DNA from: Halostreptopolyspora alba
Lineage (GTDB): Bacteria > Actinomycetota > Actinomycetes > Streptosporangiales > Streptosporangiaceae
DNA length: 59,068 nucleotides
Direction of reading: 5' to 3'
Assembly: GCA_003725585.1 (NCBI GenBank)
Contig: RJMB01000029.1
Span: 1-59,068, forward strand
The notes below the pieces were generated by a model. That model was not told the DNA's origin. It did not search any database and saw nothing but the letters and a program-made list of their open reading frames with translations. Positions 51,605 to 58,978 of the stretch are shown piece by piece (positions within the stretch are counted from its first letter, which is position 1; the number at the start of each line of letters is the position of its first letter). The translations under genes and the position numbers were made by a program.

Positions 51605-54157
51605 TCACGCCTCCCGTGGGTTGGGGTGGGGTGTTTCGGTGGGGCCACTACCCGAGGTGGCGGGTGGTGTTTCGGGCATGCCGAGGGGGACCGGGCCGGC
51701 GGGGACCGGCTGGTCGCGTTCGGTGTCGAAGGTGATGGTGGGGTCGGGGGTTTCGGGGGCGTTGGCGAACGAGACGAAGCGGGCGAGCTTGTCGGGGTCC
51801 TCCAGGACGCCGCGCCATTCGTCGGAGTAGTTGGACACGTGGCGGTCCATGGCGCGCTCCAGTTCGGCGGCGATGCCGAGGCTGTCGTCGACGATGACGG
51901 AGCGCAGGTGGTCCAGCCCGCCCTCCATGTCCTCGATCCAGGCGGCGGTGCGCTGTAGCCGGTCGGCGGTGCGGGTGTAGAACACCAGGAACCGGTCGAT
52001 GTAGCGGACGAGGGTCGCCGAGTCGAGGTCGGAGGCCAGCAGTTGGGCGTGGCGGGGGTTGAAGCCGCCGTTGCCGCCGACGTAGAGGTTCCAGCCGTTC
52101 TCGGTGGCGATGATGCCGAAGTCCTTGCTGCGCGCTTCGGCGCATTCGCGGGCGCAGCCGGAGACGGCGGCCTTGATCTTGTGTGGGGAACGTAGCCCCC
52201 GGTAGCGCAGTTCCAGCTCGATGGCCATGGCCACCGAGTCCTGTACCCCGTAGCGGCACCAGGTGGTGCCCACGCACGACTTCACGGTGCGCAGCGCCTT
52301 GCCGTAGGCGTGGCCGGATTCGAATCCGGCCTCGACCAGGCGGCCCCAGATGGCGGGTAGCTGCTCGACGCGGGCGCCGAACAGGTCGATGCGCTGGCCG
52401 CCGGTGATCTTGGTGTAGAGCCCGAAGTCGCGGGCCACCTCGCCGATGACGATGAGCTTGTCGGGGGTGATCTCGCCGCCGGGGATGCGCGGGACCACGG
52501 AGTAGGTGCCGTTGCGTTGCAGGTTGGCCAGGAAGTGGTCGTTGGTGTCCTGTAGGGCGGCCTGTTCCCCTTCGAGGATGTGGCCGCCGTCCACGGAGGC
52601 GAGGATGGAGGCGACGGCGGGTTTGCAGATGTCGCAGCCGCGGCCGCCGGTGCCGTGCTTGGCGATGAGCTCGGAGAAGGTGGTGATGCCGGTGGAGAGC
52701 ACGATCTCCACCAGTTCGGCGCGGGAGTGGGTGAAGTGCTCGCACAGGGCGTTGGACTGTTCCACCCCGGCCGAGGTGAGCAGTTTCTTCAGCATGGGCA
52801 CGCACGAGCCGCAGCCGGTGCCGGCCTTGGTGCAGGATTTCAGCGACCCCACGTCGTCGTTGCCGTCGGCGATGGCCGAGTGGATGGTGCCCTTGGTGAC
52901 GGCGTGGCAGGAGCACACCTGGGCCTCGTCGGGCAGGGCGTCCACACCGAGTCCGCCGCCGCCCTCGCGGGCGGGGGCGATCAGCTCCAGGGGGTCGCCG
53001 GGCAGCTGGTGGCCCACGAGCGGACGCAGCCCGGCATAGGCCGAGGCGTCACCCACGAGAATGCCGCCGAGCAGGGTGCTGGCGTCGTCGGAGACCACCA
53101 GTTTGGCGTAGCGGCGGCCGGGCGGGTCGTTGAGGACGACCTCGAGCGCGCCGGGAGTCTCGCAGTGGCAGTCGCCGAAGCTGGCCACGTCGACCCCGAG
53201 GAGTTTGAGCTTGGTGGAGGTGTCGGCACCGGTGAAGGTGGCCTCGCCACCGGCGAGTTGGTCGGCGACCACCTCGGCCATGGCGTTGCCGGGGGCGACC
53301 AGCCCGTAGACGGTTCCCGCGGCGCTGGCGCACTCGCCGACGGCGTAGATGGCGGGGTCGCTGGTGCGGCAGGTGGCGTCGACGGCCACCCCGCCGCGAG
53401 GACCCATCCGCAGGCCGGCCGTGTGGGCGATCTCGTCGCGGGGGCGGATCCCCACCGAGAACACGACCATGTCGGTGTCGATGTGGTCTTCGCCGAGCCG
53501 GACCCGCGCGGCGTGCTCGTCGCCGGGTTCGATGGCACTCAGCGCGGCTCCGGTGTGCACCCGCACCCCGGTTTCCTCGACCAGGTGTCCCAGCAGGGCG
53601 CCGCCGCCCTCGTCGACCTGGCGCGGCATCAGCCACGGGGCCATCTCGACGACGTGGGCCTGGAGGCCAAGCAGCCGCAGGGCGTTGGCGGCTTCGAGGC
53701 CCAGGAGCCCGCCGCCGATGACGACGCCGGTGCGGGCGCCGCGGGCGGCCTCGCTGATGGCGTCCAGGTCGTCGATGGTGCGGTAGACGTGGCAGAGGTC
53801 CAGGTCGTGGCCGGGTACGGGGGGAACGAACGGGGATGAGCCGGTGGCCAGGACCAGCGCGTCGTAGTTGAGGGTGTCACCGGTGGAGGTGGTCACGGTG
53901 CGGGACTCGGTGTCGATACCGGTGGCGCGTTGGCCCAGCCGCAGTTCGACGTTGCCGGTGGCGCTCAGGTCGGGCATGCGCAGGTCGGTCTCGGTGGCGC
54001 CGTCGAAGTAGGTGGACAACGAGACACGATCGTAGGCGGGGCGGGGTTCCTCCCCGAGGACGGTGATCTGCCAGGTGCCGTCGGGGTCGCGGTCGAGGAC
54101 CGCCTCAACGAGGCGATGTCCCACCATGCCGTTTCCGATGACGACGAGTTGTCTCAT
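51605..54157 (-). CDS. nirB: NAD(P)H-dependent assimilatory nitrite reductase large subunit NirB
   Basis: An 850-residue enzyme. Domains in order: FAD-binding oxidoreductase (VVIGNGMVGHRLVE, ALVLATGSSPFVP, VVIGGGLLGLEAA; about 1-310) and BFD-like [2Fe-2S] domain (CSCHAVTKGTI...CTKAGTGCGSC; about 425-475). A second half-BFD follows (RGCDICKP), then ferredoxin-like and siroheme/[4Fe-4S] domains (about 540-780; SCVGTTWCRYG and SGCARECAEA supply the four cluster cysteines). It reduces nitrite to ammonia with six electrons. It starts at ATG 54157; nirD follows directly. Confidence 0.97.
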   Translation of the reverse strand: MRQLVVIGNGMVGHRLVEAVLDRDPDGTWQITVLGEEPRPAYDRVSLSTYFDGATETDLRMPDLSATGNVELRLGQRATGIDTESRTVTTSTGDTLNYDALVLATGSSPFVPPVPGHDLDLCHVYRTIDDLDAISEAARGARTGVVIGGGLLGLEAANALRLLGLQAHVVEMAPWLMPRQVDEGGGALLGHLVEETGVRVHTGAALSAIEPGDEHAARVRLGEDHIDTDMVVFSVGIRPRDEIAHTAGLRMGPRGGVAVDATCRTSDPAIYAVGECASAAGTVYGLVAPGNAMAEVVADQLAGGEATFTGADTSTKLKLLGVDVASFGDCHCETPGALEVVLNDPPGRRYAKLVVSDDASTLLGGILVGDASAYAGLRPLVGHQLPGDPLELIAPAREGGGGLGVDALPDEAQVCSCHAVTKGTIHSAIADGNDDVGSLKSCTKAGTGCGSCVPMLKKLLTSAGVEQSNALCEHFTHSRAELVEIVLSTGITTFSELIAKHGTGGRGCDICKPAVASILASVDGGHILEGEQAALQDTNDHFLANLQRNGTYSVVPRIPGGEITPDKLIVIGEVARDFGLYTKITGGQRIDLFGARVEQLPAIWGRLVEAGFESGHAYGKALRTVKSCVGTTWCRYGVQDSVAMAIELELRYRGLRSPHKIKAAVSGCARECAEARSKDFGIIATENGWNLYVGGNGGFNPRHAQLLASDLDSATLVRYIDRFLVFYTRTADRLQRTAAWIEDMEGGLDHLRSVIVDDSLGIAAELERAMDRHVSNYSDEWRGVLEDPDKLARFVSFANAPETPDPTITFDTERDQPVPAGPVPLGMPETPPATSGSGPTETPHPNPREA

Positions 54158-54251
54158 GCCGGGTCCTGTTCCTCGCTTCGGGGGTTGGCGCGGGTGGGTC
54201 TGTGCTGTGTCCCAGGCAACCGGGAGGGTGTTTCCGCCCCGTCAGTCGTTT

Positions 54252-54280
54252 GTGACAGCGACGTTTCGTTGTGCTGTCAC
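54252..54280. promoter_or_regulatory. Inverted repeat GTGACAGC-N13-GCTGTCAC before nirB
   Basis: Two perfect 8-base arms are separated by 13 bases and centred about 110 bases before nirB. GTGAC and GTCAC are the half sites of actinobacterial GlnR boxes, and a GAAAC element six bases from GTCAC is also present on the minus strand. GlnR and/or NnaR binding is likely. Confidence 0.65.
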
Positions 54281-54365
54281 CACAGATGAGCGCTGTGTGA
54301 ATGGGTGGGTGGGCCGCGTGGGGGCGGCTCGGTGCCTGTGGTGCGGCCGTCTTCGAGTGGTTCTT

Positions 54366-54391
54366 CTGACACTGCGCGGTCGCCGGGTTAC
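54366..54391 (+). repeat. Promoter repeat, decayed copy A
   Basis: The 26 bases CTGACACTGCGCGGTCGCCG plus GGTTAC are identical to 55435-55460. The similarity continues for about 45 further bases in diverged form. Where copy B has the ATG of the methyltransferase, this copy has ATA, and its -10 is TACATC instead of TACCGT. Confidence 0.8.
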
Positions 54392-54542
54392 ATCCGCCCC
54401 ATAGTTTCGCCTGGCCCGGAGGGCCTCGCTCAGCGCGCCTCTCCCCCATGGGATGACCCCGCCCATCTCAATCTGATCAAACCCCAACGAATCCAGAACT
54501 CCCCCACGTAACGTCCCCAGGACTCGCAACCGAAGGAGCCCC

Positions 54543-55133
54543 ATGAACACAAACAGGACTACCTGGATCGTCGCGATCATCACCGGTGTGGTGTGCCTCG
54601 GTGTTGGCCTGACTAGTGGCTGGTTCGGCCACCGCGCCTACATGATCAACGAGCTGGAGTCGGCGTTCGAGGGCGCCGGAGAAGACGTCGACGGCGACAC
54701 CGAGGAAGCAGACGCTGAGGAGGCCGACACCGAACCCGCCGGACCACCCGAGGCTGATTCCCCCGACGATGGACTGTTCTCCTACGAGGTCACCGGCACT
54801 GAACGGACGGACACCTACAAGGATGAGGACTGTGGGGAGACCTACCAGCCCGATGGGGGCGAGTTTCTGGTGGTCACCCTGAGTGCGGAGAATGTTGGGG
54901 ATTCGGCGTCGATGCCCGCGGTGGACCCGGGTGAGGTGACGGGCTACACCGAGGACGGCAAGGCGTTCGAGACGCATACGGGTATCTGTTCGTTCGCTGA
55001 CGAGACCAACCCGGGAAACTCTACGGAGTACGAGGTGGTGTTCGACGCGCCCAAGGACACCGAGTTCACGGTGATGGAGCTGTCGGCGTGGGAAGCGCCT
55101 GACGTCGCGGTGATCGAGGCGAAGAAGGCGTAG
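54543..55133 (+). CDS. Membrane-anchored DUF4352-like extracytoplasmic protein
   Basis: A 196-residue protein behind GAAGGAG. One N-terminal membrane helix (TWIVAIITGVVCLGVGLTSGWF) is followed by an acidic linker (residues about 45-75). The C-terminal beta-rich domain of about 115 residues includes GGEFLVVTLSAENVGDSASMPAVDP and STEYEVVFDAPKDTEFTVMELS, the pattern of DUF4352 immunoglobulin-like domains. Two cysteines (CGETY, GICSF) could form a disulfide outside the cell. The function is unknown. Confidence 0.75.
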   Translation: MNTNRTTWIVAIITGVVCLGVGLTSGWFGHRAYMINELESAFEGAGEDVDGDTEEADAEEADTEPAGPPEADSPDDGLFSYEVTGTERTDTYKDEDCGETYQPDGGEFLVVTLSAENVGDSASMPAVDPGEVTGYTEDGKAFETHTGICSFADETNPGNSTEYEVVFDAPKDTEFTVMELSAWEAPDVAVIEAKKA

Positions 55134-55369
55134 TCGTCCGGGATGTCGTCACTGATCCCCCGCTGCCGCCGCATGGGCCATCAACGGAACCCGGAAACGT
55201 TGGTGAGGCTCAGGCCCTCGCACGCGGGTACGAGGTCCTCGAGGACGGGGAACTCCTCGATCTGGTGACGGATCGGATTGCGGAGATGTCGGTAAGCTCG
55301 CTGTGGGCGGCCGTGCTGACCCCCAGCGGGGTGTCTGGCGGTGAGGAGGTGCCCCAGCGGCCGCTGTAG
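55103..55369 (+). pseudogene. Start-less coding fragment
   Basis: A frame open from 55103 to the TAG at 55367-55369 reads like real protein in its second half: EAQALARGYEVLEDGELLDLVTDRIAEMSVSSLWAAVL. It has no in-frame ATG, nor a GTG or TTG at a plausible position with a ribosome binding site, and its beginning overlaps the preceding gene. I take it as the 3' remnant of a lost gene. It lies between the two copies of the promoter repeat. The parent family is not recognised. Confidence 0.45.
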
Positions 55370-55434
55370 GTTCCCCGCCGCTCTGGCCAGCACCACACGT
55401 GCGGGCCTTCTTGTTGCCGGCTTCGGCCGTTCTC

Positions 55435-55463
55435 CTGACACTGCGCGGTCGCCGGGTTACCGT
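55435..55463 (+). promoter_or_regulatory. Leaderless promoter of the PIMT-like gene (repeat copy B)
   Basis: A -35 CTGACA (55435-55440), a 17-base spacer and a -10 TACCGT (55458-55463) place transcription start at or next to the ATG at 55470. No ribosome binding site precedes the ATG, so translation is probably leaderless. 55435-55460 is the intact copy of the repeat at 54366-54391. Confidence 0.7.
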
Positions 55464-55469
55464 CACCCT

Positions 55470-56588
55470 ATGGCTTCGCCCGGCCCCGACGACCTCGCCC
55501 ACCTCGCCCCCACCCCCGAATGGGAACAGGCGCTGCGCGAGACACCCCGCCACCTGTTCATCCCCGACCGCGCATGGACCGTCAACCAGGGACTCATCGA
55601 CCGCACCACCGACTCCGACACCTGGTGGGCGACGGTCTACACCGACGACGCCATCGTCACCCAGATCGACGACGGCAACACCGAGCTGACCAACGATTCC
55701 CCGTGGGCCACCCTGCGCTGGTCAAGCTCCAACTCAGCACCGAACATGGTCTTCGCCTTCCTGGACCTGCTGGACCCTTACCCCGGGGATCGGGTGCTGG
55801 AGATCGGCACCGGAACCGGGTGGACCACCGGCCTGCTCTCGGCGCACCTGGGCGTAGGCCACATCACCTCGGTGGAGGTGGACGACCAGGTGTCCAAGCA
55901 GGCAGCGGCCAACTTGGAACGCGCCGGCTACGCCCCGAATCTGGTCGTTGGTGACGGCGCCGAAGGGTGGCCTGACAGGGCACCGTATGACCGGGTGCAC
56001 GTAACGTGCGGGGTTCGTGAAGTTCCTTATGCCTGGATCGAGCAGACACGGCCGGGTGGGGTGATCGTGGCCCCGTGGGCGCCGGATGGCTCCGGTGGCC
56101 ACAAGCTGCGCCTTGTCGTCGCCAACGGAGAGGCGGTGGGGCGGTTTCACGGCAACGCCGCCTACATGCTGCTGCGTGCTCAACGGCCCGAACTGCTGCC
56201 CATTCGTGGTGAGGCACGCGAAAGCACCGCTCGTGTCGATCCGCGGCGTATCGCCCGTGCCGGTCGCGGCTTCGAGGTGGCCCTGGCGGGCCTGATGCCT
56301 GGGGTGTCCGCAGGTGGTTCCGATCACCCCGGCGGGGAGCATCGTTACGCCCTGCGGCATCTGCCCAGCGACTCCCACGCCCTTGCCGTGCGGGAATCCG
56401 AGGGGGGCGAGGTGGAGGTGACTCAGCGCGGACCGCGCGACCTGTGGGATGAGGTGGAGGCCGCGTACCTGGCATGGGTGGGCTGGGGGCAGCCCGAGCG
56501 GGGCCGGTTCGGCGTCACCGTGGATGCTTCCGGGCAACACGTGTGGCTGGACACTCCTGATAACCGCATCCGAGAGATGGTGGTGTGA
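55470..56588 (+). CDS. PIMT-type protein methyltransferase with C-terminal extension
   Basis: A 372-residue protein. Residues about 15-205 resemble protein-L-isoaspartate O-methyltransferase: TPRHLFIPDRAW, then VLEIGTGTGWTTGLLSAHLG as AdoMet motif I, VVGDGAEGWPDRAPYDRVHVTCGV and WIEQTRPGGVIVAPW. The C-terminal 165 residues are an extension found in actinobacterial homologues, with a final YLAWVGWGQPERGRFGVTVDASGQHVWLD. Such enzymes methylate Asp or isoAsp in proteins, and some act on RiPP precursors; no precursor gene is visible here. The stop overlaps the next start (TGATG). Confidence 0.85.
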   Translation: MASPGPDDLAHLAPTPEWEQALRETPRHLFIPDRAWTVNQGLIDRTTDSDTWWATVYTDDAIVTQIDDGNTELTNDSPWATLRWSSSNSAPNMVFAFLDLLDPYPGDRVLEIGTGTGWTTGLLSAHLGVGHITSVEVDDQVSKQAAANLERAGYAPNLVVGDGAEGWPDRAPYDRVHVTCGVREVPYAWIEQTRPGGVIVAPWAPDGSGGHKLRLVVANGEAVGRFHGNAAYMLLRAQRPELLPIRGEARESTARVDPRRIARAGRGFEVALAGLMPGVSAGGSDHPGGEHRYALRHLPSDSHALAVRESEGGEVEVTQRGPRDLWDEVEAAYLAWVGWGQPERGRFGVTVDASGQHVWLDTPDNRIREMVV

Positions 56589-56719
56589 TGGCCAAGCACC
56601 GGCAGGATTCCGTGGACTGCTCGATGTGTAACGGGCAGGGGTACACGACCTACAACAAGGACAACGAAGAGGTGCAGGTTCCGTGTACCGGCTGTGGGGG
56701 CACGGGTAAGCAGCCTTGA
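56588..56719 (+). CDS. 43-residue zinc-knuckle protein
   Basis: A very short gene whose ATG at 56588 overlaps the TGA of the methyltransferase gene, so it is translationally coupled. It has two CxxCxGxG-type knuckles: CSMCNGQG and CTGCGGTG, with 18 residues between. The four cysteines should bind one Zn2+. Layout and motif resemble the protein encoded at 29265-29450. A terminator follows directly. The function is unknown; coupling suggests a partner or substrate-binding part of the methyltransferase. Confidence 0.8.
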   Translation: MAKHRQDSVDCSMCNGQGYTTYNKDNEEVQVPCTGCGGTGKQP

Positions 56720-56744
56720 TGCTTTTCGAGCCGTCGTTTTAGAG

Positions 56745-56769
56745 AGGCCCGGCACGTGGTGCCGGGCCT
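56745..56769. terminator. Terminator after the zinc-knuckle gene
   Basis: AGGCCCGGCAC-GTG-GTGCCGGGCCT forms a perfect 11-bp stem with a 3-base loop, 26 bases after the stop codon. Confidence 0.8.
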
Positions 56770-56827
56770 TGCGTGTGCCCGGGGGTCAGCCTCCCAGGCC
56801 CATCGCGGCGCCACAACGGACATAGAG

Positions 56828-56861
56828 AAGGACCCCCGCCGACGCAGCGGCGGAGGCCCTT
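56828..56861. terminator. Second hairpin, possibly bidirectional terminator
   Basis: An imperfect hairpin with arms CCCCGCCG and CGGCGG and closing AAGG/CCTT bases lies between the zinc-knuckle gene and the flavoprotein gene. It insulates the two transcription units. Confidence 0.5.
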
Positions 56862-56915
56862 GCTTAGTGACGGAACAACTCTAGTACCCAACAACGGCCC
56901 TCTACACTGCCAACC

Positions 56916-57431
56916 ATGGCAAGAACCCTCTACCTCGTGCTCTCCGCCGCACCCGCCCCCGAGGGTGTGCCCGAGCTGGTGAAACTCCTCCACAGCGACG
57001 GGTACCAGGTAGCAGTGCTATCCACCCCCAACGGGGTGCGCTTCCACGGCCTCGAGGCCCTGGCGGAGCTGACCGGCGAGCAGGTGCGGGTGGAGTACCG
57101 CATGCCCGGCACCGGCGCGCCGCTCCCGCCGGCTGATGCGGTACTGGCCTGCCCGCTCACCTTCAACTCGGTGAACAAGTTCGCCCAGGGCATCGCCGAC
57201 AACTTCGCCATCGGGCTGCTGTGCGAGATGGTCGGCTACGCCGTGCCCACCGTGGTGGTCCCCCATTGCAAACCCCAACTCGCCTCGCATCCGGCGTTCC
57301 GGGCCTCCCTGGACACCCTGCGGTCGATGCCGTCGGTGACCGTGCTGCACGACCCCGATGCCCCCTACGAACACCGCATGCCCACCTGGCGCAACGTCAC
57401 CGACACCCTCCACACCACCGCCCGCACCTGA
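56916..57431 (+). CDS. Flavoprotein, HFCD (CoaC/Dfp-like) family
   Basis: A 171-residue FMN-binding Rossmann-like protein starting at ATG 56916. LYLVLSAAPAPEGVPELVKLL at the start, ADAVLACPLTFNSVNKFAQGIADNFAIGLLCE in the middle (the N-K/A-x-G-I-x-D motif) and AVPTVVVPHCKP are typical of the homo-oligomeric flavin Cys decarboxylase family. The family includes PPC decarboxylase and LanD/EpiD; this short actinobacterial form is common beside XRE regulators, and its substrate is unknown. Overlap with the downstream gene is not seen; a 16-base gap follows. Confidence 0.82.
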   Translation: MARTLYLVLSAAPAPEGVPELVKLLHSDGYQVAVLSTPNGVRFHGLEALAELTGEQVRVEYRMPGTGAPLPPADAVLACPLTFNSVNKFAQGIADNFAIGLLCEMVGYAVPTVVVPHCKPQLASHPAFRASLDTLRSMPSVTVLHDPDAPYEHRMPTWRNVTDTLHTTART

Positions 57432-57447
57432 ACAAGGAGGCACCGCC

Positions 57448-58656
57448 GTGGACGCAGCCACGCGCGGCCAGCTCATCCGCCGCCACCGCAAACGCCGCGG
57501 GCTCTCCCAGGCCGCGCTCGCCGGGCTGATCGGCCGGTCCGAATCCTGGCTGTCTCAGGTCGAACGCGGCAAGCGCAACGTGGACTCCCATCAGGTCCTC
57601 ACCCGGCTCTCTGCCGTGCTGCGCGTCGAGCTTCCCGACTTTACCGGCGACGACTCAGCGGAGAACGGGGGGCGCTACAGCGCCGCCCGTGACGTCGAGC
57701 GCGCCATGATGCGCTACGCCAGCCTGGAAACCATCATTGAGGACCGCGGCGAGGCCACGGCTGTCGACGTGGACCGGCTCCGCGCCGAAGCCATTCGAAC
57801 CTACGCCGCCTACCAGGCCACCCGCTACGAGGAAGTCGGGCGGCGCCTACCGCGGCTCATCCGCGACGTCGAAGCCGCGGCCCGCACTCGCGGCGGCGAC
57901 CGGCCAGCAGTGTGTTCAGCGAGAGCCCTGGTCTACAACACCGCTGCCGCGGTGCTGCGCCGTGTCGGGGAGCATGATCTGGCCTGGACTGCCGCGGATC
58001 GGGCGATGAGCGCCACGGAATGGGCTGACGAAACCCTTCTGGCGGCGGTCGGCGCCTACCGGCTTAGCTATGTGTTCATCTCCCGCCAGCGCCCGGCTGA
58101 GGCGGCTGAGCTGGCGATGGGCGCCGCTCATGCGCTAGAGCGAACGATGCGGACCCCCACTCCGGACCAGCTCAGTGTCTACGGCGGCCTGCACCTGGCG
58201 GCGGCCACCGCGGCCGCCTCGGAGTTCGACCGGGCCGCGGTGCCGCGGTTCCTGCGCAGCGCGCAAAGGGTGGCTGAGCGGTTCGGGCGTGACGCCAACC
58301 TTCAGGGCACCGCCTTCGGACCCACGAACGTCACGATCCACACCATCTCCACCTCGGTGCAGATCGGAGACGCCCAAACTGCGGTGGACGCCGGGGAGGA
58401 GTTGGATGTGGACGCGCTTCCCACTGGGCTTGTGGGGCGCCGCGCGCAGGTGCATTTGGATGTGGCGCGCGGCTACACCCAGCGGCGCATGGATGCGGCA
58501 GCGGTGAACACACTGTTGTCCGCGGAGCGGATCGCCCCGCAGTTGGTGCGCTATGACCCGCAGACCGCCAATGTGCTGGCGGAGTTGCTGCGCAGGGAGC
58601 ATCGCCGGTCCACGCCGGAGTTGCGGCCGTTGGCGAAGCGTGCCGGGGTGGCCTGA
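57448..58656 (+). CDS. XRE family regulator with TPR-like sensor domain
   Basis: A 402-residue protein starting at GTG 57448 with an ideal AAGGAGG seven bases upstream. Residues about 6-62 form the HTH domain (GQLIRRHRKRRGLSQAALAGLIGRSESWLSQVERGKRNV). The remaining 330 residues are helical and TPR-like (VYNTAAAVLRRVGEHDLAWTAADRAMSA, AYRLSYVFISRQRPAEAAELAMGAA). Family knowledge: this HTH-TPR type is abundant in Streptomyces-like bacteria and usually controls neighbouring small proteins. It follows the flavoprotein gene by 16 bases and is likely in the same operon. Confidence 0.88.
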   Translation: MDAATRGQLIRRHRKRRGLSQAALAGLIGRSESWLSQVERGKRNVDSHQVLTRLSAVLRVELPDFTGDDSAENGGRYSAARDVERAMMRYASLETIIEDRGEATAVDVDRLRAEAIRTYAAYQATRYEEVGRRLPRLIRDVEAAARTRGGDRPAVCSARALVYNTAAAVLRRVGEHDLAWTAADRAMSATEWADETLLAAVGAYRLSYVFISRQRPAEAAELAMGAAHALERTMRTPTPDQLSVYGGLHLAAATAAASEFDRAAVPRFLRSAQRVAERFGRDANLQGTAFGPTNVTIHTISTSVQIGDAQTAVDAGEELDVDALPTGLVGRRAQVHLDVARGYTQRRMDAAAVNTLLSAERIAPQLVRYDPQTANVLAELLRREHRRSTPELRPLAKRAGVA

Positions 58657-58681
58657 CCCCGCACCATAGTGCGGGGTTTTT
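58657..58681 (+). terminator. Intrinsic terminator after the XRE gene
   Basis: CCCCGCAC-CATA-GTGCGGGG followed by TTTTT, immediately downstream of the stop codon: a classical Rho-independent terminator, the clearest one in the window. Confidence 0.92.
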
Positions 58682-58732
58682 ACCTTCGCGCTAGTGCAGA
58701 TCACGGCTTGGGCGGCGTCTTACGGTCACCGC

Positions 58733-58978
58733 ATGCTTAGTGACAAGGCATCCCCCGAGCGGGACGTTCTGGCTCGGCTGAGCTCCGAGTATCCCGGCTG
58801 GCGGATCTGGCGGTCCCGCCGTGGCGACCGCCCCGCCGGGTGGGTCGCCACCAACCTCGATCCTTCCAGCGACCGGGCGCCCACCCTGTACGCCGACACC
58901 CCCGGCGACCTCGAGGCCCAGCTCGCCGACCCGCCCCCGAGGTGGGCCGCCCCCTTCACCACGGCAGGGGCGCCATGA
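58733..58978 (+). CDS. Small protein of unknown function
   Basis: An 81-residue protein starting at ATG 58733 (MLSDKASPERDVL); an upstream in-frame start at 58694 lies close to the terminator and is less likely. The sequence LARLSSEYPGWRIWRSRRGDRPAGWVATNLDP looks like a small fold frequent in phage- and ICE-related operons of actinobacteria. No catalytic motif is seen. Its stop overlaps the next start (ATGA), so the two are coupled. Confidence 0.68.
   Translation: MLSDKASPERDVLARLSSEYPGWRIWRSRRGDRPAGWVATNLDPSSDRAPTLYADTPGDLEAQLADPPPRWAAPFTTAGAP

Noticed and set aside
56720-56915. RiPP precursor peptide next to the PIMT-like methyltransferase
   Set aside because: The only small frames after the zinc-knuckle gene are a few codons long, and the region is filled by two terminator hairpins.
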